NCBI GenBank assembly: GCA_011799875.1
Contig: CM022301.1
Location: forward strand, 9,009,570 to 9,073,569
DNA from: Thinopyrum elongatum
Taxonomy: Eukaryota; Streptophyta; Magnoliopsida; Poales; Poaceae
Direction: 5' to 3'
DNA: 64,000 nt
In this document: positions 33,071 through 44,954 of the stretch, one piece after another
Layout: the number at the start of each line of letters is the position of its first letter
How positions within the stretch are numbered: position 1 is the first letter of the stretch
Made by a program: the position numbers and the translations under genes
The notes under the pieces: generated by a model
The model's database searches: none
Told to the model about the DNA's origin: nothing
The model's input: the letters and a program-made list of their open reading frames with translations, nothing else

Positions 33071-34330
33071 GTGGCACTTAGGAATTTTTCAGCAAGTTCT
33101 CACATTCTCCACGATGCCGACGCCTAGCGCCCCGACGCCGACGCCCTGCTTCTCGTAGCTATCGCCGTCGTCGCGCCTTGCCCCGTTGCCGCCCGCTCCT
33201 CGTCGCCGTTGCCGACCCTGCCTCCTCGTCGCCGTCACCGTGCCCTGCACCGACACCGTCGCTGCGCCCTGCCCCGTCGCCGCGCCCTGCCCCGAGCCCG
33301 TCCTTGTCATCGCCGCCCCCGAGCTCGCTCCTCGTCGCCGACGCGTCCTCGCTGTGAGCGCCGCCCCGATCCCCTCCTCCTCCTCCTATTCCTCCCTGTA
33401 CTGGCTGCCATCGCCGCGCCCTGCCGCCGACCCCGACGCCCTGCCGCCGACCCCGATGCCATCGGCGGTGAGCCACTGACCAAGGGGGTCCAGTGTGGCG
33501 ACGCCGTGTGGGGTAGAGGAAGATGAGGAGTGCATGGCATCGATTCCCCCCTCTGTCCAAATTTTTCTCAATTTACTGAATTTTTTTACAGTGCTAAACA
33601 GTGCACATCAAGTGTATGATGAAATAACAAAGGGCTCTAGGAATTTTAAGAATTTTTGACAATTTTTGTGGTGAGGTGTTGATGCACAAAAGAGAGTCTG
33701 GCAAAGTTTGAGAATTTTTTGTCCAATTTAAATTGCGCTTTGACCATGGAGTTTGAATCTGGTCCAAATTTGAACTGAATGAAATTTGAAAATTTTGAAC
33801 TACAGAACCAAATGTTTTTGGCGGAATGGGTTGTGGGTACTGTCAAATAGATGGAGTAATTTTTGTGGGTGCAAAAGAATTGGGGAGAATATAGCTCCTT
33901 TGCAAATCAAAGGAAATATGAATAATTGAAATTCCAACTTTGGAATTTATTAAATATAAGAAAAATATTTACATAGTTAGAGATATTTGCACAGTTAGAG
34001 ATATTCTTGATCAAAGTCATTTTTTTAGAGAAATTTGCATAGAGAATTTTTTTAGAGAAATGGTGGAGTTCACATATAATGTATATATGTTGATATTTTT
34101 TATATGATGAAAATTGTTTTGTTCATATATAATGTATATATATATATGTATGTGGCTATGTATGTATGGATGTTCATAAAATTGTTTTGTTCATATATGT
34201 ATTAATTGTTTTGTTCATAGCATTTTTTATATGATGAATTTTTTTTCATAGCATTTTTCATAGCCATATATATGTATGTGGCTATATGTATGTATATATG
34301 GATGTTCATAGAACATTTTTTTTATATGTA
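33071..34330 (+). other. GC-rich leader and AT-rich spacer (CACTA-2)
   Basis: 33115-33480 is a GC-rich block of gccgccccgac-type repeats starting with an ATG (MPTPSAPTPTPC) that meets a stop after 14 codons. It is shared with CACTA-1 18236-18535 and is taken as leader. 33540-34330 is AT-rich with gaatttttttgacaatttt-like stretches, then tatatgtatgtggctatatg repeats. No gene is seen. Confidence 0.5.
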
Positions 34331-34640
34331 TGTGGCTATATGTATATGTCGTTGTCAATATAGCCCCTCCCCGATAACTTCGACATGAGGGGGGGGTCGA
34401 TATACCCCCTCCCCGATAACATTTTTTTTATATGATGAATTTTTTTTTCATAGCCATATATATGTATGTGGCTATATGTATGTATGGATGTTCATAGAAT
34501 TTTTTTTATATGCATGTGGCTATATGTATGTCGTTGTCGATATAGCCCCTCCCCGATAACTTCGACATGAGGGGGGGGGTCGATATACCCCCTCCCTGAT
34601 AACATTTTTTTTCGAAGTTACTAAGGTAAAATGTTCACCC
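34331..34640. repeat. Satellite-like repeat with G- and C-tracts (CACTA-2)
   Basis: About two units with tagcccctccccgataactt and gaggggggggtcgatatacc, the reverse complement of the larger array at 16860-17960 in CACTA-1. It is followed by a conserved single-copy stretch to 34860. Confidence 0.8.
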
Positions 34641-34910
34641 CCCTCTCGATATACTGGGCGACCAACTCTCGAGGCCACCTAAACCCTAGAAAAAAAGCGT
34701 TGTCGATCTCCTACCCCCTCCCGCCCCTACCCGACAAACTCTCGAGGCCACCCAAACCACTAGAAGATAACTCCGGTAACTTCGAAATGAGGGGGGACGT
34801 CGATCAACCCCCTCTCGCCTGAACAAGTCTATGTATCATTTTATATCGCGGTGGACATATATCAAAGTTTGATCGTATGTCAAAGTTTGAATTTTGACAT
34901 ATGCAACATT

Positions 34911-35165
34911 TGATCATATTCGGAAGGCTCTTGCTGAACTTCGAACCAAAAAACTAATTATCCTATCCAGGACTCCGTTCCAAAACAATTTTGGAGAGCT
35001 TCGTACCATTATGCGCCTGTTACTTCTGGCTAATGATGAAGCCATGGTTTTCTTGAATCCTTTGACACTGACAACGTGACATATAGAAGGGTAGATGAGA
35101 TCAGGAAAAATATGGACCATTTTCTGCACATCCAGAATTGCACCATTTTGTTAAATCCCTTGTTT
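34911..35165 (+). pseudogene. Captured SNF2-ATPase fragment (CACTA-2)
   Basis: The plus strand reads ELRTKKLIILSRTPFQNNFGEL and NDEAMVFLNPLTL, then MDHFLHIQN in another frame. This is the same piece as 16179-16415 in CACTA-1, here as a single copy in the sense of the Ulp1-like gene. The glycine of helicase motif III (SGTP) is changed to arginine, and the frame is broken near 35077. Confidence 0.72.
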
Positions 35166-35269
35166 GACATTCGTGAGAGAGGCGGTCCGGACGTCAGACA
35201 TTCATGAGAGAACTCTGGTAACTCTTCAACATGAGGGGGGACGTCGATCAACCCCCTCTCACCCGACCA

Positions 35270-35450
35270 AACCCTGGAAGCGTCGAGGCCACCCCAAACC
35301 CTGGAAGCGTTGCCGAGGCCACCCCAAACCCTAGAAGCGTCGAGGCCACCCAAATTTACAAAGTTAAAAGAGCGTTGTCGAGGCCACCCCAAACCCTAGA
35401 AGCGTTGTCGAGGCCACCCCAAACCGTAGAAGCGTCAAGGCCACTAATTA
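35270..35450. repeat. Tandem repeat of about 30 bp upstream of the Ulp1-like gene (CACTA-2)
   Basis: Six or so units with the core cgaggccaccccaaaccct, some shortened, lie directly upstream of the Ulp1-like gene. Confidence 0.8.
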
Positions 35451-35553
35451 ATATTCCTTGTTGTGATTAGCTAGCTAGGTCTATGTTTGCCACTAATATA
35501 TCCATCTCTCATGTTTGTATATTAATTGCCATGCTGTAATATTTGCAGAAACT

Positions 35554-38500
35554 ATGGATCAAAGAGACTTAGAACAAGAAGAGTTGTTGGGGGACATAAT
35601 CCGCGACGGACCTGATGTCTTGTCGTTTCTCAACGACACCGATGGTCTGGAAGGAGAGGATGAAGGCTCCGGTGATCGAACAATGGAGGAGGAAAGACAA
35701 GATCATGATGTCTCCGGTGACCGAATGCCGGTGGAAGAAGGAGACCGTGATGACGGCTCCGGTGACCGAACGGAGGAGGGAGCTATTGCAAAGTCCGGCG
35801 AGGTATATATATATTAATTAAGCCTGTGATAACTAGCTAATTGATGCATTAATTGTTTTGGTATGTACATATATTAACTCTTCTTTCTTCTTTTATAGCC
35901 CTCCGGATCGAGCCAAACTTCAGTAACGAGACGAGGCCCGAAGAAAAGGTTGCGCCAGGATGAAAGGTTCACGATCACAGCAATCGCGGACGATGGCCAA
36001 CCGATTGAACCCAGACGGACCAAGGAAGCATTTTCTGCTCAGTGCGGTGCTAGTGTTAGGGACAGCATCCCGATCAGCATCCAGGTATGGAATAAGCCTA
36101 AGAACGAAGACCCTCAAGTTTCTTATGTCACCGATAGACAGAAAGATGATCTTTGGACCTCACTGAAGGCAAATTTCACCCTACCGCTAGAGGAGGATCC
36201 GAATAAGCCAGTTATAGAGCCACTGGTCAAGGCGTGTGCTCTTAGGAAGATGGCAGATCTATTCAGGACGTGGAAGAATGAGTTGAAATCAACGTTTGTC
36301 GACAAAGGGAAGACTCCAGAATTCACCGGCCGATTTGAGAAGATAAGAGATCACTGGCCCGCATTTGTGGCCTACAAGACATCGGACAAGAGTAAGAAAA
36401 AGTCAGAGATAAACAAGATAAATGCTGCAAAGAAGCTGTATCACCATCGCACGGGGTCAGGCGGCTACCTCAAAGCCCGGCCGTTGTGGGACAAAGCTGA
36501 GAATGACCTGATTGCTAAAGGGGTCGAACCAGAGACATTGAACTGGCCAGACCGTTCAAGGACTTGGTTCTTCGGGGTTGGGGGAACTTTGGACCCTGAA
36601 ACAGGGAAGTGCCGTTGGATGGACGAGCAACTTGCAATACCCGTCAAGAAGCTTCAGAAGTATATCGCCGCAGCGCAGGCAGGGATGTTCATTCCCGACA
36701 GAGAGAAGGACGAGCTGACTGAGGCCCTTGGGAATCCTGAGCACACTGGACGAACACGAGGCACGCCAGGCTCCGTTGCGTGGAAGGTTGGGTTTCCCGG
36801 CGCAGGCGGTTACAAAACCCGGGAGAGGAAGAGGAAATAGGAGCTGAGCGAAGTGTAGAAGCTCAATGCAATAGTACTAATGCTAGAGGAACAAGTTGAG
36901 AGCCAGCGAGCTGCCGACCAACCATCTCAGCGGCACAAATCTACCCCCAGAAGCTACCCCGCCATCTCAGCGGAGAAGCAGCGTGGCTTCCACGGAGCTC
37001 GTCCAGTAGCCTGACTTCACGGCTCCTTGCTACCCCGTGGATGCTATCACGGAGGCTCAACATTGCCAGCTTATGACGAAATGTCGGAACCTCACCTTGA
37101 AGGCGGCTGTCGGCTCTGTTGCACCTCCTCAACCTGAAGGAACTTTTCACTGCTGTCTGATTCCACATGGCTATGCTATTGTGACGGTGGATGAAGTAAT
37201 GGAGGGATTTGACGAGCTCGAGCTTGACCACCCTACAGGTGAAGGGGAGACTCAGCTGGTTTATGCTATGAGGACTACATGTCTATGGCGGAAGGAGTAC
37301 ATCAAGCTTCCGAACTGGATGCCTCCGCCTCCTCCTCCTCCTCCGGCGAGTCAGAGCACTCCTCCTCCTCCTCCGGCGCGTGAGAGCACTCCTTCTCCGC
37401 CTCCTCCAGCGCGTGAGGGCACTCCGCCTCCTCCTCCGCCTTCTCTGGCGCGTCGGAGCACTCCGCCTCATCAGCAACGGCGGAAGAGAGCCGCCGCTGC
37501 TCCGGCGGCTAGCAGTACAAGTAGAGGCGGGAAGCAATTCAGATACGGTCCATCTCTCAAGCCTCTGGAAAAGTTACCATATGAGAGGACCGACGAGGAA
37601 ACCGCAAAAATCAGTGCTGCCGAAGTGCATGAACATTTTGCACGGAAACCTCCATCTCCGAAGGAGATGATAGATCCAGTGAAACAGAAGCGCACTATCG
37701 ATGCCCTGAAGCGACCACCACCGTCTCCGCCACAATCCAACTATGAGCGCATTATTGAAAGGACATATAAGGAAGTGGAGCGGTCGGGAAGTACTTGCAT
37801 GCATGCAAGGTTAGCAGAATGAAGAAGTGGGAAAAAAATTCCCCAGCTCGGCGAACAGGCGAACCAATCGTGCCCCTCGCTCAAGGGGTCTAGCGATATC
37901 GTCGCTAATCAGCCGGTGATGGTGCCCGGTACCAATCCTGCTGATTACCTGAGCGATGATGTAGAGTTTGAAATAATGGACGTGGAAGAATTCAGATACC
38001 AGTACGGGCAGCCTCTCGTCAAACCTGATCATCCTCCTCTAACAACGATGAAGCGAAGATTCCATGAATGGTACATGAAATCCTGCAGCGAGTCTGGGAA
38101 GGATACTTTGACGCTGAGAATTAAAGAGGAGCACGACCTCGTTGGAATGGATCTGTTGTCTGTTAAATTTGACGAGTTATTCCAATTATACAATCAAAAG
38201 GCCCTCGACAAAACACTCGTGACTTGCTACTGTCTGTAAGTACTACTTCTATAATTAAGTCTCTATATATAGCTCAGCTCTTTCATTGCATGTATATATA
38301 ATTATCCTCACTATATTATGTAGATTGAAGATTGTCGAAAGCAGAAATGCACAAATCTACGACATTGGGTTCATTAACCCAAATATCATACATGAATGGA
38401 CGGTTCAAAAGAATGTCACAGAAACCGAGGACAACTTGCTACAATCGTTGCTTAAAAATCAAAACAAAGAGAAAATACTCTTTCCTTACAACTTCAAGTG

Positions 38501-39289
38501 AGTGTTACTGTCTTGTGCATATTCGGTTTCCCTTATTAATCGAGGTTATAGTAATGTAATTGATGAGTTATGCATGCGTGCGCAGGTTCCACTTTATTCT
38601 GCTAGAGATTAAGCTAGTGCGGGGAGTAGTAACCGTCTTAGACTCGAGATGAAAAGATCCTCAGGAGTATGCGGACATGACTGAAATGCTCCAGAAGTAA
38701 GTTCAATCGATCATTATCGCACCATATCGGCAACTTTGTTCATTTCATGATATCAAGTAATTATTATTTTTGTCTGGCAGGGTTTGCAAAGAGTTCACCG
38801 GAATGGTTCCGGGACTGCCGAGGGAGCTGCGATTTACACACCCGAAAGTAAGTGGTACTAGCTAGTTCCGCGCATCTCCCATTGATTCTAGTTTCATCAA
38901 TACCATTTTATAATGCTTGATTATCAGTTTGATCGAACTCTATTTCTCGTAAAGTGCTAGTGGCAGGAAGCCGGGAATGATTTTTGTGGATACTACGTTT
39001 GCGAGTTCATCTACAACACGACGACCTCTAAGCGGGGCTACTCTGAAAAATAATATGAAGTGCGTAAGCAATAATATTCACAATTTTATTTTATTACCAT
39101 CATTTGTGTTGAGTTTCATTCATATATATGTATTGACCCCCTTCTTCAAATTAGTTGTGGCAGATGCGGGATGAACTCCTACGACATGATCGCATACCAG
39201 CAATTCAAGAGGAATTGACGGGATTCTTTCTTGACCACGTCATAAGTAAAGCCGGAGAATACCATGTGGAATTTGACATTAGATGTTAG
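35554..39289 (+). pseudogene. CACTA-encoded protein with Ulp1-like cysteine-protease C-terminus (CACTA-2 copy)
   Basis: Inferred exons: 35554-35802, 35899-38235, 38324-38497, 38586-38696, 38781-38847, 38961-39063 and 39164-39289. All seven junctions have GT/AG-type ends at the places equivalent to the CACTA-1 copy. Segments: MDQRDLEQEELLGDI, basic TRRGPKKRLRQDERF, TGSGGYLKARPLWDKA, then KETAVGSV-type block around 37090-37320 ending CLWRKEYIKLPNW, proline-rich spacer 37320-37480, and the protease-like part with FHFILLEI, VLDS and WQEAGNDFCGYYVCEFI. Breaks: TAG at 36838 and 36856, a scrambled stretch 36900-37030, TGA at 37819, and TGA near 38650 after VLDSR. Exon 3 keeps the correct frame (KNQNKEKILFPYNFK), where CACTA-1 has lost a base, and exon 6 keeps its tag acceptor. 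The two copies together therefore show the parental structure. Confidence 0.78.
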
Positions 39290-39639
39290 GGATTGTACGT
39301 AAGAGATCTTATATTGTATATATGTAGCTAGTAGCGTCGGATAGATATACGAAAACTTGTTGTTCGACCAATCTCTCGGAGAAAGAGAGGTCGATCACTT
39401 CTCTCTGTATATGTTCATGATGATCTTGTGTACTTAATGGTTCCTTCATTTGCTTACTAGTTAGCGTGTCGAGTTCTCTCTATACGTATAGTAGCTAGCG
39501 TCGACCAAGCATGGAGAAAGAGAGGACACTTCTCTCTATTAGCTAGCTAACACAATATGAAACCCCTAAATTAACCCTCCAAACCCCCCCCCCCCCTTTC
39601 AAAAAAAAAACAAAAACCCCAGCTCCTGCCAAATGCTGA

Positions 39640-39860
39640 CGCGTGGAGGCTTTTTGGTACCGGTTGGTGTTACCAACCGGGATTAAAGGTCCTCCTGCCT
39701 GGGCTCCCCGCAGCGGCCACGTGGAGCCCCTTCTGTCCCGGTTCGTAAGCGAACCGGGACTAAAGGTTTTGGGCTTTAGTCCCGACCCTTTAGTCCCGGT
39801 TCCAGAACCGGGGCTAATGGGCCTCTGGAACCGGGACAAATGGGTCGTTTGCCACTAGTG
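39640..39860. repeat. CACTA-2 right terminus: subterminal array and TIR
   Basis: Paired gtcccggttcgt/aaccgggac motifs, ending with cgtttgccactagtg. It corresponds to the left end of CACTA-1. 39290-39639 is the AT-rich 3' flank of the Ulp1-like gene with a poly-C run. Confidence 0.85.
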
Positions 39861-41751
39861 GTGGTGGTTGTGGTGCACACATTATATGTTAACTAGATGA
39901 TACCCCGCACGTTGATGTAACAATGTTTTGCAATATATTTTAGTGAGATTTGATTGTATGTAACATGAATATTTGGATAATAATAAGATAAATAAGACCA
40001 AAAAATACTATATATGCAGATTTGAAACCTTGACGGTACCCTCTGATCCTCCTTAGTTCCTAAAGGTTCAGAATTCACATCACTTTTGAAAATATAGCTC
40101 ATTTGGTTGAACTAAGAGGACCGGAGGATACCCTAAAGGTTCCAAATTTGCCTCTCTAGAAAATACATATGGTTATTCTGTTTGATTATTGTATAGTTGT
40201 AAAATATTTATTTAATATAAATAGCATAATATAATGGAAATTAGCATGCATGTTTGTCTATTAGCTCATGCTCAAGTGATATGCTTGCATGTCGAGAGAA
40301 ATAGGTTAATAGAGACCAAATATTTAGATATAGATGATTAATGCTGTGATGTATGAATGATCTATCAGAAGCATCTATAGCTGTTTTCTTTAAAATTGGA
40401 TTGTTGAGAAGGCATTTTTCCTGTAACAAAAGCTAGTTATGATGGGACATGGATTATCTCCTTTCAAACTCAAATACACCAGCATGAACAAAAAAAAATT
40501 AAAGTAAACAAATGAAAAAAAATCACATCAAAAAATGTTCTAACATCCGGCAAAATTTCGCCTTGAAAAGACATCCGTGGAGGCTTGTACAAAAATAAAC
40601 AAAATTTGAGACTGAAAAAGACGCATTTTGGAGCACTTATTTTTGTTCTTTTTGCACACACCCCTACGGATGTCTTTTCGTGGCGAACTTTTGCATGATG
40701 TTAGAACACATATTGATGTTCATCGACAAAAAAATCAGATTTTATTGATATACTTTACTATTGAAAAAAATATTGTTTATGTGGGTGAATTGGTACTCAA
40801 CATTAGAGTAACACTTGGTTATGATGGCTCTCTATACTGGACAATAGATAAACCATAAGTAACAGTATCAATCATTATTCCTTCCTTGCAAAAAAAATGA
40901 ATCATTATTCCTTAACAATATAAATGCACAGTCCATATTAGCCCAATAGGTAATGGGCAATAGATGGACCGTGGGGGCATGAAAAGGGGCGCAACTATGT
41001 ATTGCCTGACGCGAGATGGAGCTCACGTCGGGGTCGCTATGAATGGGCCGGCTCAGGTAGGTTCCAAGTTAGTTCATCCTTTTTACTGGTTTCACCTTCG
41101 TTCATTTTTTTCTTATTTTAGTAAATATTGTAGATACATATATTCCGAAACAAAAAATATTTCTAAAATTTTATTGTGAAATCGAAAAATGTTAACGCAA
41201 TGTAAAAACATATTAGTTTATTCAAACAATATTTTGGAACCATACAAAAAATGTATGTGACATTAAAAAATACTCATGCATTTAAAAAAAGCATGTGACA
41301 TTATCACCATGTATTTTGAAAACGCTAAATGTGTATAAAAAATTCTTCTTGATTTACATAGAAATGTACAAATGTGTATGAAATAAGTAGACATCCAAAA
41401 CATATAATTGAAAAATGTTAATTATGTATTTGAAAAAATATTAAACATGCCTAAAAAAATTCCTAATTTATAAAAAACACAATATGTATACCAAATGTAG
41501 ACACAAACATTTAAAAGAATTTTAATCATGTTAAAATGTTGAACATGTATAAAAATATTTCTAGATTATATAAAAATAAACAATGTATTTGAAAAAAGTA
41601 AACATCAAAACATATATTTAAAAAAATATTGATCATGTGTTTGAAAAATGTTAAATATGCCTAAAAATGTAGACATAAACATTTAATTTAAAATAAAATA
41701 TTAATAATGTATTTTACAAATGTAGAACGTGTATAAAAAAATGTTTCTACT
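39861..41751. other. Unclassified AT-rich sequence 3' of CACTA-2
   Basis: It starts with the right gtg target copy, so the first bases are the original P450 3' flank. 39895 onward (ctagatgataccccgcacg) resembles a common grass repeat end of uncertain class. 41100-41750 is made of loose repeats such as aaatgttgaacatgtataaa. No gene is seen. Confidence 0.4.
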
Positions 41752-42226
41752 TGATGGTGTCCAGGACTAGGGGGTGCTAAGCACGTCGGTCTCCCAATCA
41801 TGTGTTGGGCCGATGACCACCAGACAACCGAGAAATGGGCCACGTTTGCCATGCCCAATGGCGTACTCAAGATGAAATCCTTTGAAGACTTGACGCATAC
41901 TCCAAGACACATTTGAATCACTGGCATCTTTATCCCTTGATGTAAACAAACTACATGTAACTCTAGGTACCACTGGTACCTATATAAGTCGAGGGGTTTT
42001 AGACCATAGGGTTAGATTCATTCACATACGATCTCGGGGTAGATCATCCTATACTTTGTACCGCTTCGACAACAATACAACAGAAGCATGACGTAGGGTC
42101 TTACCTCTTCGAGAGGGCCTGAACCTGGATAAAACACCGTGTCCCCTTTCATTGTGTTACCATCAAACTAAGATCACCAGCTCAGGACCCCCTACCCGAG
42201 ATCTGCCGGATTCAACTCCGACATTG
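41752..42226 (+). repeat. Gypsy-type LTR (fragment or solo)
   Basis: It has the TG start, the phrase gtccaggactagggggt near the left end, a TATA-like cctatataag at about 41980-41989 and the right end gaccccctacccgagatc ... ccgaca, all hallmarks of a common Triticeae gypsy LTR. The following 120 bp (to about 42352, again ending in ccgaca) may be adjoining internal sequence. No coding part follows. Confidence 0.65.
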
Positions 42227-42286
42227 TTGGCCCATACAGGTCCCGCTAAGTGGTCAAAGCGGCTTGATGGCGTCATCGTTCGACGA

Positions 42287-43615
42287 TCAGATCTGCATCA
42301 GTGTAGATTCTATGTTGGGGCGCCCCAATCTCGGTTCAACCGAAACACCGACAGGTAGCACAAGAACCTCAATGTTAATGGGCGGCCAAGAGACCGTCTT
42401 GACATAGAGAGATTCAATTATGGCCTGCTTGATGAAAAAAGACAACTGAGCGAGAATAATGATGTGAAGTGGCCTTGGTGGCTTCGGCTGGAACAATGCA
42501 AAATAATTCCCAGGTTGTGTAACCTGTTGCTGCAACTCAGCTCCAATAGGTTTCCGTATCAAATGGTGAATGGTTCCAGTAGCATCGTCAAGCAAGTATT
42601 TCTCTGGTAGCTTGCTCAGAAGGGTGGCGATGATCAGGATAGTAGGTTGAACTCCAACTCTTGAATCACTAGCTTTTTGTTCATGCTTGCATGTGTCCAC
42701 TCCAGGTTCACGTTTAGTAAGTGACAAGTCATGCTCAACTGACAATGGTATGAAGTTGTCCAGCTTGTGGTAAACTCGGTTGAACGTAGAACAAGAAGCA
42801 TGCTGAGGTTGGTCAGAATTGCATTCCAGAGTGAAACGGACACTCCCATTAAAATTCCCTTGCCTCAAAATTTCCCGATGAGTGTACATCTACCCAACTC
42901 CCACCAAAACATAATAGTAGTATGGATGGTATGCAAGATAGCTTGATTAAACTACAAATTGGTACAATCTGCCAACAACGACCACTGATCCTTGCAATGA
43001 AGACGCACAACTTGAAAGAGCTTAATCACATGTCCCTGATCACCATCCAGGGTGGGTGAAACTGCCAAGAATGTGATGGCTGTAACTCCACCAAAGCGAC
43101 CATCAGAAACTGCAACTGAGTAGGCCGTAGACATTTTTGCACTTCACTCTTCATCTTTGGATGATTGTCTGGTGGCCAGCACACGTATCTGGAGTTATAG
43201 GTGACGCAGCCGCGAGCTATGCCATGAATAAGATAATGTCGTCCGCTGCAATATGCACTGGGACAGGGTGTGGCCATGGTTGTTGTTGTATTACCTTTCC
43301 CAACGGTGGCAGGTCTTCGTCCTCGGCCACGAGATGAACGACATGCTCTACGCGTGCAGTCGGCGTCCGTTGCAGTAGGAGACCTGCAGGGATGAGGTAG
43401 GCAAAGCTGGGTAGCGCGTACGTTGGAGAAATTTTGCTCAGAGGGAGCAAATGCTTCTCCCAGCCAATGTTGCTGAGAAGGTATTCTCTCAAGCGCCTTC
43501 CATCCGTCGGTGCATACGACCGAGGGACAACATCCTGCGAAAACATATAATGAAGCTTAGGCGTCGGGGACCCTCTATCCTGGCCGCACTTATTCCTCGG
43601 GATTGAAGTGGTCAA
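42287..43615 (-). pseudogene. Unrecognised decayed gene on the minus strand
   Basis: Several partly overlapping minus-strand frames read on from one to the next: 43615-43217 (YLIPAGLLLQRTPTARVEHV ... PVHIAADDIILF), then in another frame YNSRYVCWPPDNHPKM and LQFLMVALVELQPSHSW (to about 43026), then VSDGRFGGVTAITFLAVSP (43134-42952) and 42889-42287 (NGSVRFTLECNSDQ). The composition is that of a real soluble protein, and the frame changes sit at overlaps, as expected for a gene with indels or introns. I do not recognise the family. It could be a host gene or part of an unfamiliar mobile element. Confidence 0.4.
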
Positions 43616-43839
43616 AGCCCACGGTCAGGTTTTTTGCAGTCCTAAGCAGTGCCCGTATACAGCATGTGGACTGTGATCAACCTACATAGCCATAGGCTAG
43701 TGTTCACATGGTATCTGCTACGGGACATGAGACACGTGAAACGGACAAGCTCCCTCTCACCTCTCAGCACTGTACACACGTGAGGAGTGCCACCTTGTCC
43801 TCCGTGGCTCCATGCCACCTCCGGTGCAATGCGAGAGTG

Positions 43840-44195
43840 GTTTTTTTTTCTCTCTCAAAAAAAAAAGAGTGAGTTTTTTTTTGTGAAGGGAGATGCTCTG
43901 ATAGAGAGAAGGGAGAGAGGAGAGGAGAGGTGCCGAGTGAGAGAAGAAAAAGGAGAAAGGTGTGTACTCGCAAAAAAAAAAGTGTGAGAGAGGTGCTGTG
44001 AGCCTGTGAGAGAGAAAAGATAGTGTGTGCCGATGTGGTAGTGTGAGAGAAACCCGAAAAAAAACAGTGTGAAAGAAGAAATGAGCAGAGAGAGAGAGAG
44101 GGGTGATGTGAGAGAGAAGAGGATGTGTTGTGCATGAGAAAAAAGAAGTAGAGAGAGAGGTGCTGTGTGTGAGAGAAAACGTACGTGGTGACTAC
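43840..44195. repeat. GA-rich low-complexity tract
   Basis: Long purine-rich stretch of gagag, gagagaga and poly-A runs; the Ser/Leu/Phe-rich minus-strand frames it creates are composition artefacts. Confidence 0.85.
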
Positions 44196-44325
44196 AGTAC
44201 ACGTCCCTGCAAAACCTCTCTCTTCTTTTTCCCCAGACCTGCCACCTACAAAGCCCCGCTACCTGCAAGTCTCTGCAATCCTATTCAGACTTGCCCCACA
44301 CGATGGCTAATCCAGCCCGACTGAC

Positions 44326-44766
44326 TCAGATCTCAAGGCCCAGGCCGGTGGACGAACGCACACGATAGCGTGGCCCGGACGTACGCATAAGCTCAAAAAA
44401 TCTGCGTCCTCCAACATCCTGCAGCAACGAGATAGTCGAGAACACATCCACTGGCATGGAATCCGTCTGATGCGCGACAAGCAAACTCAGGGATGCATCC
44501 GAAACGTCGACGTCAGGCCCATATCTCAAGTGAATGGGAGGCACAAGAGTAGTGAGCTTGTTGTCGATGGCGACAGAGGAGGCACCGATGCCGACGTGGG
44601 GTGTTGCTAGACGAGGGTGATCGTTCTCCGTGCCGTTGAGGTTAATCGTGGGGTCGGGGCATGTGGCGGTGGTGGCATCAGGGACATCGTTAACAGTGTC
44701 GTGGACGATGTTGACGGTGGCAACAACTTGGTTCGAGGCATCCGTCGAACAAGTGACGTGCGCCAT
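44326..44766 (-). CDS. Hypothetical 146-codon open frame
   Basis: A minus-strand frame opens with MAHVTCSTDASNQVVATVNI and contains PPIHLRYGPDVDVSDASLS and VDVFSTISLLQDVGGRRFF. There are no motifs I recognise. It lies upstream, in the transcriptional sense, of the decayed gene at 42287-43615 and could be its 5' part, though a 0.7 kb GA-rich tract separates them. The chance that it is merely an open stretch is substantial. Confidence 0.25.
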   Translation of the reverse strand: MAHVTCSTDASNQVVATVNIVHDTVNDVPDATTATCPDPTINLNGTENDHPRLATPHVGIGASSVAIDNKLTTLVPPIHLRYGPDVDVSDASLSLLVAHQTDSMPVDVFSTISLLQDVGGRRFFELMRTSGPRYRVRSSTGLGLEI

Positions 44767-44954
44767 GGAGATCCAGGCAGGGGCGCGTCATGGATGACCC
44801 TCGAGGATCTCCTGGGCCTTGGTGGTGGAGCAGGAGATGTTAGGGACAGGCGCCGACGTCTCGGTAGTGGTGTCCGTCGAATGGGTCGACGATGCTGGAT
44901 TGGGGATGATGGCGGGCGTACTAGTGCTATTGCCACGACTATATCACTTTGGGG

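Larger units (their letters stand above)
25913..39860 (+). mobile_element. CACTA-2: En/Spm-type transposon directly 3' of the P450
   Basis: The 13.9 kb element begins cactagtagaaaacagggc and ends cgtttgccactagtg, with a perfect 3-bp target duplication (gtg at 25910-25912 and 39861-39863). It has the same parts as CACTA-1 in opposite orientation: terminal array, tail-anchored protein, TNP2, internal array, SNF2 fragment, Ulp1-like gene, terminal array. It is longer mainly because of the tandem repeats at 30560-32150. Both termini have an intact CACTA, but its own transposase has five lesions. Confidence 0.93.

Noticed and set aside
11585..39860. One single giant CACTA element from 11585 to 39860
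   Set aside because: Inner termini of both elements are recognisable, CACTA-2 has its own perfect gtg duplication, and the P450 frame is restored by removing CACTA-1 alone.
43764..44268. Ser/Leu/Phe-rich minus-strand frames
   Set aside because: Translations of a GA-rich low-complexity tract.
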